A stretch of 64,000 nucleotides of DNA from Megaustenia siamemsis. Its lineage: Eukaryota > Mollusca > Gastropoda > Stylommatophora > Ariophantidae. Shown here piece by piece: positions 35,263 through 43,616 of this stretch (positions are counted from its first letter, which is position 1; each line of letters opens with the position of its first letter). A program made the translations under genes and the position numbers. Location: positions 62,286,126 to 62,350,125 of the forward strand of contig JAVIAB010000092.1 in the NCBI GenBank assembly GCA_032433765.1. The letters run 5' to 3'. Below the pieces are notes generated by a model, which saw only the letters and a list, made by a program, of their open reading frames with translations, was not told the origin of the DNA and ran no database searches.

Positions 35263-35689
35263 TCTGTTATCATGTTCAAGATCTATTTGATGTTTTGAAA
35301 CCATTTTCTTCTTGGAAGAGCACCTGTCCCTGATGAGTCGTCCAGGAACCATGCCCTCCGTTATTGTTCTTTCCAGCTCTCTGCGTATTTTGAGCTGGCC
35401 ATAGTATTTTAAGTTCCTCTGTAGAATATAATTTATAAGCCATCTCTTTTTAATGTTTCTCTTTTAATGTCTTCATCGCTCTTTTTCATTATCTAAGTAA
35501 CGATTTTTCTGTAGCATTTTTCTCTCGAATGAATCGTGAAGAAAAACGTTTTTCTTTGTTGTTTGTCCATGATTTACAACCACATAATGCTATTGGGAAG
35601 ATACATGTCCTCAGTAATTTTAATTTGGCCGTTTTGCAGGTATTCTGCCACATGTTCTTCATTGTGTTTAATTGCATTTTTTAAAAAAA
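35263..35689 (-). mobile_element. LINE-F C-terminal RT fragment, decayed
   Basis: The minus-strand frame 35489-35677 encodes KLKLLRTCIFPIALCGCKSW, the motif after the RT palm in many LINE proteins. Downstream, frames separated by indels give a GRLIRDRCS-like segment and lead into the 61-bp array. Several frameshifts and stops are present; the 5' part is missing. Confidence 0.75.
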
Positions 35690-35956
35690 GTAAAGTACCC
35701 CCGTTACGAGAGCCGCAGTAGCTCAGTGGTTAGTGAACTGGACTGCAAAGGACAAAAGGTAGGGTTCAATTTCAACCGACGGCTTCCAGGTTCACCCAGC
35801 CTTAAATGGGTACCGGATTTTTTTCTGGGAAAGTAAGCGGCACGGGCGTAATACCGACCACATTACCCCAAAAATCATGTACTGAAGGTCTGTAAAATTG
35901 ATGGTCACTAACACAATATTCCCTATTCGCTACTTGGCATGACGGGGGTACTTTAT
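35690..35956 (+). mobile_element. SINE-A copy in plus orientation, left arm of an inverted pair
   Basis: The head starts at about 35708 (GAGAGCCGCAGTAGCTCAGT) and the tail ends in GGGGGTACTTTA. Immediately left, 35690-35707 (TAAAGTACCCCCGTTAC) is the reverse complement of the SINE tail, so the copy begins next to a fragment of an oppositely oriented SINE. Confidence 0.9.
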
Positions 35957-35967
35957 TTTTTTTTTTA

Positions 35968-36175
35968 CTTACCCCCGTTACGCCAAGTGGCGTATAGAGA
36001 ATATGATGTTAGTGACCATAACTTTTATAGACCTTCGGGATATGATTTTTGGGGTAATGTGGTCGGTATTACGCCCGTTTAACTTAACTTTACGGCTGGG
36101 TGAACTCGGAAGCCGTCGGTTGGGATCGAACCCCACCTCTTGTCCTTTGTAGTCCAGTTCACTAACCACTGAGCC
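35968..36175 (-). mobile_element. SINE-A copy in minus orientation, right arm of the inverted pair
   Basis: It begins with the tail (TTACCCCCGTTACGCCAAGT) only about 12 T-rich bases after the plus-strand copy ends. It runs to the head, which is truncated at CACTGAGCC, and has an internal deletion in the CCCGTTTAACTTAACTTTACGG segment. Confidence 0.88.
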
Positions 36176-36329
36176 ACAAATTAAAATTGTATATTCCATA
36201 ACTCGTGATACTTTCACACATCTTAAATCAATATAATCAACAGATCCTTCTGAATTCACACGCATTTCATAATTCCCACTCTCTCTCTCTCTCTCTCTTT
36301 CTCTTTCTCTCTCAACTTTTTAAACACAG

Positions 36330-36461
36330 GCTCTCGAGATTGGTGGAAATCCTGAAAGCTCGAGCTGTGGACAAGCGGGAATCAAGTACAATTACTGTCC
36401 GCCAAAAGAAGCTAAATCTGCTTGTCGCCGTGAGACAGTTGTCCTCCTTGGAGACCGATGA
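36330..36461 (+). CDS. Candidate terminal exon (hypothetical, 43 codons)
   Basis: A polypyrimidine tract (36285-36320) followed by AAACACAG|G at 36322-36330 is a good 3' splice site. Directly after it two frames are open. One (36330-36461, TGA stop) encodes a Cys-containing peptide with GQAGIKYNYCPPKEAKSACR; the other runs to TAA at 36480 and is basic and Leu-rich. The block is GC-richer than its flanks. I recognise no family and see no upstream exon; only the splice context and composition support it. Confidence 0.3.
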   Translation, partial: ALEIGGNPESSSCGQAGIKYNYCPPKEAKSACRRETVVLLGDR

Positions 36462-36686
36462 AAAGGAACAATTTTGTTAACCTTCTCTAGCCATCCGTTC
36501 TTGGCCGCTGGAAACAAATTACGGCACTTTTATTGTCTTCGGGTATAACTGATCTCTTGTGTTTATCTGGATTTCTTGAAAGCATGTCCAGGAGTGCCGG
36601 CCTTTTGCATTCGCTTTCTAGAACGACACGTCTTATATGTTGTGTGAAAGCTTAACAGATGCTTGCGTTATTCTTCAAGTGATATC

Positions 36687-36694
36687 ATCATCAC

Positions 36695-36754
<60 letters not shown>

Positions 36755-37000
36755 AATCATTATTATCATCATCATCTTCTTCTTCTTCTTCCTTCTCTTT
36801 TTCTTCTCCCCCTCTTCCACTTTCTTCTCCTCTTTCGACTTTTTTTCTTGTACCATTTCTCCTCCTAAGCTTCCTCCTCCTCCTGCTACTAGTTCTTCCT
36901 CTTTTTCGTCAACTTCCTCATCATATTATTTCTTCTTCTTCTTCGCCTCCTCCTCATCCCACTTCTTCTTCTTCTATTCATTCTATCATCATTTCTTTCT
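36687..37000. repeat. (ATC)n microsatellite followed by polypyrimidine (TTC)-rich tract
   Basis: About 28 ATC triplets (36687-36775) pass into TTC/CTC-rich sequence to about 37000. Poly-Ile/Ser/Phe and poly-Met frames here are artefacts. Confidence 0.93.
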
Positions 37001-37309
37001 TCTTAATCTATTGATTTTTCCATTGATGTTGTCAAATCTTCCTTTGTTAATACTTTCCTTTATTCTGTTTTCTGATGTCCTTTCCTTCTTGAAATAATAT
37101 TCTTCCTCTTTAATTACTTATCTTTTATTCTCTCTATATATATTTGCTATTCTTTCTCTTTTACTTCTATTTCATTATCTTCATACCCTTGTAGCTGCTT
37201 ACCTGATTTAAAAAAAGAGAGCAATATGCTCAATGGCGCTACCTGGTGGTCTTTATAGCCGTATGATTGTAGTGCTCGAATGTTTTCATATGGACCAACC
37301 ATGAAGTAG
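37001..37309. other. AT-rich unique sequence, no gene seen
   Basis: Pyrimidine-biased and mostly T-rich. Nothing recognised. Confidence 0.4.
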
Positions 37310-37607
37310 GGATGAATTCATCATACTTCGCCTATGCACTGGCCACAACAGAATGAGAAACCACATGTTCACCAACATCAAAATAGGAACTACCAGCCAA
37401 TGCCACTGTACCCTGGATAACATGGCAACAAAACACGTTCTACAGGATTGCCCCCAGCACACAGGCCTGAAGAGGACAATGTGGTCCACACCCATCTCCC
37501 TGGAAGAGAAACTATACAGGGCAACCGAATCGCTTAAACAGACAACTGCCTTCATAAGAGAGTCCGGAGTCCTAGTCTGAATGAGCCATGGTCGCAGAAG
37601 AAGAAGA
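37310..37607 (+). mobile_element. LINE-E 3' end (Cys/His-rich C-terminal domain)
   Basis: From about 37320 a forward frame encodes LCTGHNRMRNHM, then QCHCTLDNMATKHVLQDCPQ and the tail ...FIRESGVLV-stop. This matches the order at the C-terminus of jockey/RTE-type LINE proteins (a 'TGHN.L' motif, then a C-x-C...H...C zinc-binding set, then a 'TGF..'-like end). The 3' UTR is short with a GAAGAAGAAGATGAAA tail. The copy is strongly 5' truncated. It belongs to a different family from LINE-A to LINE-D. Confidence 0.8.
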
Positions 37608-37611
37608 TGAA

Positions 37612-37796
37612 ATAAGCCTTTAGTACATTATTTTTTAAAGTAATGTGGTCAGTATTAGGTCAGTGCTGTTTTCTTTCCCAGAAAAAGTGGTACCTATTTA
37701 AGACTGGGTGGACCTGGAAATCGCCGATCAGATTTGAACCCATTCACTTGTGTTTAGTTGTCCCGTTCACTAACTACTAAGCTGCTGTGGTTTCCC
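37612..37796 (-). mobile_element. Old SINE copy (SINE-A-like), diverged
   Basis: Conserved landmarks remain: TAATGTGGTCAGTATTAGG, TTCCCAGAAAAAGTGGTACC and a box-B-like GATTTGAACCC, ending in CTAAGCTGCTGTGGTTTCCC, which is the degraded head. Many substitutions suggest an old insertion. Confidence 0.75.
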
Positions 37797-37802
37797 GGTC
37801 CT

Positions 37803-37872
37803 TTTTATTTGTGTATTTTTTTTTTCTAACTTGGCATTATTTTTTTTTTTTTTTATTTTTTTTTTTTTTTAT
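37803..37872. repeat. Poly-T-rich tract
   Basis: Three T-runs separated by short interruptions, directly before the 0.4-kb element. Confidence 0.85.
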
Positions 37873-38272
37873 GGAACCATTGAGGGCTATGTCTGAAAAG
37901 TGTTCCTTCTTGCAGTTTCCTCATATTCCAAGTCCGGCTTGTTGCAGGAGCTACTGAGTTAAGTGCTCTGTGCACACCGTGAGCTGTGTGTCTCATCCGT
38001 TTTGATCCTGCTTCGATATCCCGCTTGTTTGCGATGAATGATGATATCGTATGACGGGGAACAGTTGGCTGTGTTCACTTTCTGCGCGGTTTCGCCTTAT
38101 GTCTTTTGGCGTGTGCTGAGACTGCTGCGATGGGGACTACAGTTACCTTTCTTTGTTTGGGAGATGAGTTGGTAATTCGGATGATTCCACTGGCACGGGC
38201 GGTTGAGCAATTATGGATTTTAATTCGTTTGCTGTGAGACCGAGGCCTTCCATAAACAATAACCAATAACAT
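37873..38272 (+). mobile_element. 0.4-kb unclassified retroposed element, copy 2 (young)
   Basis: Nearly identical to 46094-46497 over about 400 bp, with a handful of substitutions. It begins at GGAACCATTGAGGGC, so the first 20-odd bases of the 46-kb copy are absent. It ends in the same AACAATAACCAATAAC tail. The minus strand carries a frame of about 60 codons ending ...HKAKPRRK-stop, conserved with the other copies. GCTTCGATATCCC resembles a weak box B, but I see no matching box A. Confidence 0.8.
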
Positions 38273-38284
38273 TATTTTTTATTC

Positions 38285-38548
38285 TCACTATTTCTCATTT
38301 TCTTCAACTTTATCTTCATCTTTCTCCTTCTTGTTTCTCTCTTCTCCATCTAATCCTCTATCTTTCTCCTTCTTGTTTCTCTCTTCTCCATCTAATCCTC
38401 TATCTTTCTCCTTCTTGTTTCTCTCTTCTCCATCTAATCCTCTATTTTTCTCCTTCTTGTTTCTCTCTTCTCCATCTAATCCTCTATCTTTCTCCTTCTT
38501 GTTTCTCTCTTCTCCATCTAATCCTCTATCTTTCTCTTTCTCCATCTT
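38285..38548. repeat. 42-bp pyrimidine-rich minisatellite, about 6 copies
   Basis: The unit is ATCTTTCTCCTTCTTGTTTC plus TCTCTTCTCCATCTAATCCT plus CT (42 bp). The minus frame encodes 14-residue repeats (KEKDRGLDGEERNK) and the plus frame Ser/Phe/Leu-rich ones. Near-identical units indicate recent expansion. Confidence 0.93.
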
Positions 38549-38579
38549 ACCGTAGCTTAAATGCTGCTATGACAGTATT

Positions 38580-38900
38580 AAAAACGCTTCTTCTTCTGAA
38601 TATACTACAACTAGTACTACTACTAATACTTCTGCTACTTCCATTATTACAATTACAACTGCTACTACTAGTCTATTGCAGCAGTTACTAGTACTATCAA
38701 TAATATTGCATATACTACTACCACTAGTACTGCTACTGCTACTACTGCTACTACTACTACTATCAATACCACCACAACTATCACAACTGTAACTGCAGTT
38801 AGCGTAATGTAGCATTTAACTAGTACTATTGTTATTATTACAAATATTACTACTAATATTTTTACTGCTACCACTACTGTTACTTAACTACTATTACTAC
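38580..38900. repeat. Imperfect ACT/TAC trinucleotide tract
   Basis: Triplets of the ACT/ATT/GCT class dominate for about 320 bp with many substitutions; an old, decayed microsatellite. Confidence 0.88.
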
Positions 38901-38999
38901 TACCACAATAATTTCTTATTCTTCTTGACAAAAGCCAGACCAACCAATAAGGACATGGGATAATTTCCTTTTGTTGATTATGTTCACAGGGTTATTCTT

Positions 39000-39845
39000 C
39001 CTCTACCTCACCAGCACTTAAATTGGCTTTAATTGATTATTCCTCTATCTCACCAGCTTTTAAATTGGCTTTAATTGATTCTTCCTTCACCTCACCGGCT
39101 CTTAAAATGGCTTTAATTGATTCTTCCTCTACCTCACCAGCTCTTAAATTGGCTTTAATTGATTATTCCTATACCTCACCAGCTCTTAAAATGGCTTTAA
39201 TTGATTCTTCCTCTACCTCACCAGCTCTTAAATTGGCTTTAATTGATTCTTCCTTTACCTCACTAGATCTTAAAATGGCTTTTTAGTTGATTCTTCCTCT
39301 AGCTCACCGGCTCTTAAATGGCTTTAATTGATTCTTCCTCTAGCTCACCGGCTCTTAAATTGGCTTTAATTGATTATTCCTATACCTCACCGGCTCTTAA
39401 AATGGCTTTAATTGATTCTTCCTCTACCTCATCAGCTCTTAAATTGGCTGTAATTGATTCTTCCTTTACCTCACTAGATCTTAAAATGGCTTTAATTGAT
39501 TCTTCCTCTATCTCACCGGCTCTTAAAATGGCTTTAATTGATTCTTCTTCTACCTCACCAGATCTTAAAATGGCTTTAATAGATTCTTCCCCTACCTCAC
39601 CAGATCTTAAAATGGCTTTAATTGATTCTTCTTCTACCTCACCATATCTTAAAATGACTTTAATTGATTCTTCCTCTACCTCACCGGCTCTTAAAATGCA
39701 TCAGATCTTAAAATGGCTTTAATTGATTCTTCATCTACCTCACCAGATCTTAAAATGGCTTTAATTAATTCTTCATCTACCTCACCAGATCTTAAAATGG
39801 TTTAATAGATTCTTCCTCTACATCATCAGATCTTAAAATGGCTTT
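39000..39845. repeat. 42-bp minisatellite, about 20 copies
   Basis: The unit is TTAATTGATTCTTCCTCTAC plus CTCACCAGCTCTTAAAATGG plus CT (42 bp). Forward frames 39023-39286 and 39318-39722 read as 14-residue repeats (LIDSSSTSPALKMA) and are broken by indels at about 39280 and 39700. Its period equals that of the unrelated-looking 42-bp array 450 bp to the left. Confidence 0.93.
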
Positions 39846-40417
39846 AATTACATGTGTTGTGTGATGATTTACAGCAAGTTGTAATGTATGTACCTTTTTC
39901 GGCTCTACGCATTCGGTAGTAGTTAGGAAAACAGGTGTACATACGCCAAACGTGCAGACACAATTTATATTAGGGCCTATATAAAACATGTCTGCCCATT
40001 TTTTCTGGCGGTGACCCCTCCGGACGGTGACCTGTGACCCGTTACTCGCACGCGCTGCACATTTTTTCTGGCAGTGACCACTCTGGCCGGTGACCTGTGA
40101 CCCGTGACTCGCCCGCACTGGGTCGGCTGTGGTTGACAGGTGCGGGCGTCTCGTGGTGTAATGTGGTATTGTTAGGGATTTAAATTCTGACGGGTACCGT
40201 TGTCCTTGTTAGGGGAACTAGAACAAATTAAAACGCGTGTTCAAAAAAAAAGAGAAACATAGTGACTTGTTCTCTCTCTCTACTCACTTTATAGGTTTTT
40301 AGTGTTAGTCCATAGCTTTACTGTAACACGTGTTATATATCAAAAAATAATTAGATAAATACCTCCTTTAACCTGTATGACAGAGACATTATACCCCAGC
40401 ATACCCTCATCAGCAGC
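39846..40417. other. Unique sequence with a two-copy GC-rich duplication at 39990-40125
   Basis: Two units of about 67 bp begin CATTTTTTCTGGCGGTGACC and CATTTTTTCTGGCAGTGACC. Each contains GGTGACCTGTGACCCGT. They are GC-rich against an AT-rich background. A 108-codon minus frame across them is not convincing. Confidence 0.6.
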
Positions 40418-40468
40418 ATCAAGTACCGGTTGGTGTAGAGTGATCATCCACAACTTTCGATCTCTAAC
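40418..40468 (-). mobile_element. LINE-A very short 3' fragment
   Basis: ATCAAGTACCGGTTGGTGTA and TGATCATCCACAACTTTCGA match the 3' UTR and last codons of LINE-A. Only about 50 bp are present. Confidence 0.7.
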
Positions 40469-40939
40469 AAAATAATAACATTGAGAGTTTTAAAGTGTTA
40501 CTCTTAAATAAAACATGCAGCCCGCCCGTATAAGACTGGGGTATGAACTGGCCGGAACCTACATCGTAGGCCTCTATCAGCTGAACACATGACAAGTAAC
40601 GCGTATATGATTGGGTTCACTGACCACCGGGGTGACGGCGACGTGCTGTAAGGCGAATGTTTACTTTTCAAATATAATAGCGTGTCCTGGTTCTAAAATT
40701 TGGGAAAAGCGGTATTGCATGGGTGAATATGTTGTCTGTCATGTGTTTATATTTTGAGGAAGGGAGTACCTGATTTAGTGGTTATCTCGATTGTAAGTGT
40801 GGTTGAGTGTTATCCCATAAGGGTATCTGTTTGCTGATATCGGATGACCATAAGACCAGGTGTGGAAATTTAAATAACGTGTTGGATGTGATGATTCTAA
40901 AAATGGAGAAAAGGGTGTTTTCCCTTTTGAGTGTTCGTC

Positions 40940-40940
<1 letters not shown>
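40469..40940. other. Unique sequence, no gene seen
   Basis: No repeat recognised. The 40807-41124 frame extends through the ATC array and is rejected. Confidence 0.45.
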
Positions 40941-41035
<95 letters not shown>

Positions 41036-41095
41036 CCATGACCACCCACATGTACTCTCTCTCTCTCTCCCTCTCTCTCTCTCTCTTTTCTCTTT
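40941..41095. repeat. (ATC)n, about 31 units, then (CT)n
   Basis: A pure ATC array at 40941-41034, then ACCATGACCACCCAC and (CT)n to about 41090. Source of the poly-Ile and poly-Met frames. Confidence 0.95.
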
Positions 41096-41357
41096 TCACA
41101 TTCAAGTTAAAACAAGTCAAATAAAACAAATGCTTTCTATATTTAATTTCGCTGCTTTTTTTATTAATACAGCAGAGAACAGATATTTTAAAATATATTA
41201 TTGTCCGGTTATTGAATTTATTAATTTTAACAGTTTGGGCTTCCTCCCTCCTGTTTTGGTGGTACTAACTTTTTGTGTTAAATGTCTATAAAACAAAATA
41301 TATGCTACTGTCCAGTTGATGAATTTGGGCATCCATTAGCCCCCGAAGCCGAAATAT
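41096..41357. other. AT-rich spacer with a minus-strand AATAAA
   Basis: TTTATT at about 41159 is a minus-strand polyadenylation-type signal, 200 bp past the protease relic on its coding strand. Otherwise nothing recognised. Confidence 0.35.
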
Positions 41358-41810
41358 TCACGGGGTGAGCAAACGATAAATGATACGGTCGTTAATGTAT
41401 TGTCTCGACGAAAAAGGCATGAGAATTCTATTAATCTTCGCGCCACGACTCTTAAAAATTATTTAAGAAACACAATATAGACCACACGTATTGCTAAACA
41501 AATCTTGCAACACCCGTGGGATGTAGACGAATGGAACGTGTGAATTTCGCTCGATAAAGTTTAAAATATCCACGTGTCTGGGAGGTAAACCGTAGGAATC
41601 GAAATACTCACATTCTCCGAGACCGTTGTAAAAGAGGACCACTCAATGCTCACCAGGTTTGTGGACAGGGTCGGTGTTTATGGCAAAGGCTGAAGTCGCG
41701 GTTGGGTCTATACTGGGCGGTAAGTAGTTTCGTGGAAGGACACTAACAAGGGAACAACTTCGAATGAAAATATCCGACATCAAAAGATTGTAAATCTCCC
41801 CCTCGTTCAT
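41358..41810 (-). pseudogene. Adenain-like cysteine protease relic (Polinton/Maverick PRO type)
   Basis: Reading the minus strand from ATG at 41810, one frame runs 150 codons to TGA at 41358-41360, with two in-frame stops: TGA at 41643-41645 and TAA at 41463-41465. The order of motifs fits the adenovirus/Polinton maturation protease (peptidase C5, ULP-like fold): KPGEH with the candidate catalytic His, then EYFDSYGLPP with the acidic residue, then VLQ with the oxyanion Gln and TCGLYC with the catalytic Cys. The first stop falls directly after the His, where the family usually has Trp, so one substitution explains it. It starts 10 bases after the stop of the upstream F54H12.2-like relic, a compact viral-like spacing. 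Known role in the family: cleavage of capsid precursors. Here it is dead. Assignment is from motif order only. Confidence 0.75.
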
Positions 41811-41820
41811 TTTCTTTCTC

Positions 41821-42880
41821 TCAAACGCCGTAGTCTGCTAGAACCTGGCGTGTCTTGGACACCTCGAGTACTGAGTCCAACTCGGCGTAGACGATAACTT
41901 GAAGGGGAGTAATTGTGGGAGCGGCGAACTTGAGCTCTATCGACGAGGGCCCGCTTGTGGCTAGCTCAAAGTGGGACCCTCTAGTACGCTGAAGGAGAGG
42001 TCAAAACCAAATAGACAAAATCCATCCTTGAACTCTCGATAATCAATGTTATTCCAAGCGTTTTTACCAATCAGACCCATGGCCAAATTTGTACCAAAGA
42101 AGGCTCTCGTGTATTGATTTCGTTCAAAGTCCATAGTTAGAGGCTTTCCGAAAATACATCTCCCGTCGACCGTCAGGTTCATATAAATCAAACCAAAGTG
42201 TTGAAAATTGAACGGGTTAGCGGTATAACACCATTAAAGGCACTGGCGGTAATCAGACCTATCACTATACGTGTTGGTGTTTGAGACAAAAATAAATTGT
42301 CTTGACTGTGGGAGAACATCCCGCTAGCGATGGAAAATGTTTTGATGGTAACCCTTTTGATCGGGTACCGAGTATTCTCGCTTAGAAGAGCCTTTTCGTG
42401 GGCCAGAGAAATCGCGGGGTTGAGCTTAGCTTTCCTGACCACGAGCGCGGCGTCGGTCATAACACTCATATAACCCACATACCTATCATGAACAATTATG
42501 TTGAACACATCCTTAGAGGGAGTGAGTTTGGTCTTTACATCGACTCTGTTTAACATGTAACGATCCTGCACAAAGACATCAGAGTGCAAACGGCCCATCA
42601 TTTCAACCTCTTTACTACCCGAAGTCAAATTGCGTCGTGTTTTAAATCCATCATTTCCTTTCATATTATTGTGGTGGCCCGCTGTGCCTTTGTAGAACAG
42701 AGCGACCGTCAATTTTCCCGTTTTCGCGCCCTTCCCGTAGTTTAGCGTAGCCTTAAACACTGTTCTAAAAGGATAGGTATTCTCCGATGGTGTAACCAAC
42801 GTGTCGTTTAGAGATACGTCGATTGTGAAAATAGACTGTGAAGACAATCTATGAGCACTTGGCTCAGTCTGAGGGGTCAC
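41821..42880 (-). pseudogene. F54H12.2-like protein relic (Polinton/Maverick-associated)
   Basis: Three minus-strand segments follow one another in the family order: 42880 to about 42225 (contains SLNDTLVTP, ALFYKGTAGH, GRLHSDVF and RIVIGLITASAFNG), about 42225 to 41980 (NPFNFQHFG, then DYREFKDGFCLFGFDL), and 41979-41821 (GSHFEL, then VIVYAEL and TRQVLADYGV-stop). Each junction is a single-base-type frameshift, near 42225 and near 41980. The N-terminal segment has no ATG in frame; an in-frame stop lies just upstream and the expected N-terminal part is absent. In C. elegans F54H12.2 lies beside the transposon integrase F54H12.3; I infer a virion-structural role but cannot prove it from sequence. 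The region is GC-richer than its surroundings. Confidence 0.8.
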
Positions 42881-42970
42881 TTCCGGAATGGGAGGGGGTC
42901 ATCATTGAACATGTCTCAACACGCGTGATAACGTATTGCATTAGTTACTATAAATCGACGGTCCTCGATC

Positions 42971-42991
42971 CGATTGGTCCTGAGGTATAAA
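42971..42991 (+). promoter_or_regulatory. Possible promoter of the PC4-like ORF
   Basis: GATTGGTCC (inverted CCAAT) at 42971-42979 and TATAAA at 42986-42991 lie about 90 bases before ATG 43080, in the gap between two divergently oriented reading frames. A second TATAAA is at about 42949. Suggestive only. Confidence 0.35.
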
Positions 42992-43079
42992 GCTCAGTCG
43001 ATTAATGTATATGCACACACACACACACACAGATAACCAACGTCTGTTACCGAGTGGTTTATGTTTGTTTTCTTTGAAT

Positions 43080-43340
43080 ATGGAGTCGTGTAGCGTGAAT
43101 ATGTCAACTTCGTTTGATATTTGTGATCAGCGCATGTTCATGTCACGTTGTAATGAGAATATAATTCTATTGTCAAAGGTTGGCGTTATGGAAGTCTCAG
43201 TTTGTGTTTTTCGTAACAGACCATTGATAAACATAAGGACATATAGCGGTGAGAGTTTTTTGAAGTTTCCTTCCAGAACTGGAATAACACTCTTTAGAGA
43301 GGAATTTATCACGCTAGTTGAAATGCAAGATGACATTTAA
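43080..43340 (+). CDS. Small ORF with PC4/Sub1-like ssDNA-binding signature
   Basis: Eighty-six codons from ATG 43080 to TAA 43338-43340, uninterrupted. An upstream in-frame GTG-type start at 43005 would only add the CA repeat, so I prefer 43080. The C-terminal half (about residues 38-80) follows the PC4 strand-strand-helix pattern: VSVCVF, then LINIRTY, a short insert, then a Pro and GITLFREEFITL, equivalent to the 'V.V..F.G...(I/V).IR.Y ... K.GI.L....W..L' layout. PC4/Sub1 proteins bind single-stranded DNA and act in transcription and replication. The ORF is divergent to the protease/F54H12.2 pair, suggesting it belongs to the same mobile element. I do not recall PC4 as a core Polinton gene. 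The fold assignment is inference. Confidence 0.55.
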   Translation: MESCSVNMSTSFDICDQRMFMSRCNENIILLSKVGVMEVSVCVFRNRPLINIRTYSGESFLKFPSRTGITLFREEFITLVEMQDDI

Positions 43341-43559
43341 TCCGATTATATTAACCTCAACTACACGCCACCTCTTGTTAACCAGAGCCTCAACTACACG
43401 CCACCTCTTGTTACCCAGAATCTCATTCTTATTAACCAGACGAAAGATCCTGCAGTCAGCATGGATACCCTGGGTGATTCTACAGAGTTACCAATTACCT
43501 ATTCAATCTTTGATAAAGGTTTGGTCCAAATGGAGGGGGGAGGGGGAGTTCTGTTTTGA
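43341..43559 (+). pseudogene. Open frame continuing past the PC4-like stop (72 codons)
   Basis: The frame stays open after TAA 43338-43340 until TGA 43557-43559. It contains a tandem repeat of NYTPPLV, then INQTKDPAVSMDTLGDS and a Gly run. It has no ATG near its beginning. It could be the lost C-terminal extension of the PC4-like protein, a separate damaged gene, or chance. No family recognised. Confidence 0.3.
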
Positions 43560-43616
43560 ACGCTACTTAACCTTCCTATGCACCCGTGTTTGATTGACAA
43601 TTAACACAAACAGACA

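Noticed and set aside
36663..37097. 144-codon ORF with poly-Ile and Ser/Phe tracts
   Set aside because: Translation of (ATC)n and TTC-rich polypyrimidine sequence.
39023..39722. Ser/Leu-rich repeat protein (14-residue repeats)
   Set aside because: 42-bp minisatellite is a multiple of three; frames break at indels and no start context or neighbouring exon exists.
43005..43079. N-terminal extension of the PC4-like ORF
   Set aside because: It would translate the (CA)n repeat from a non-ATG codon; ATG 43080 is the better start.
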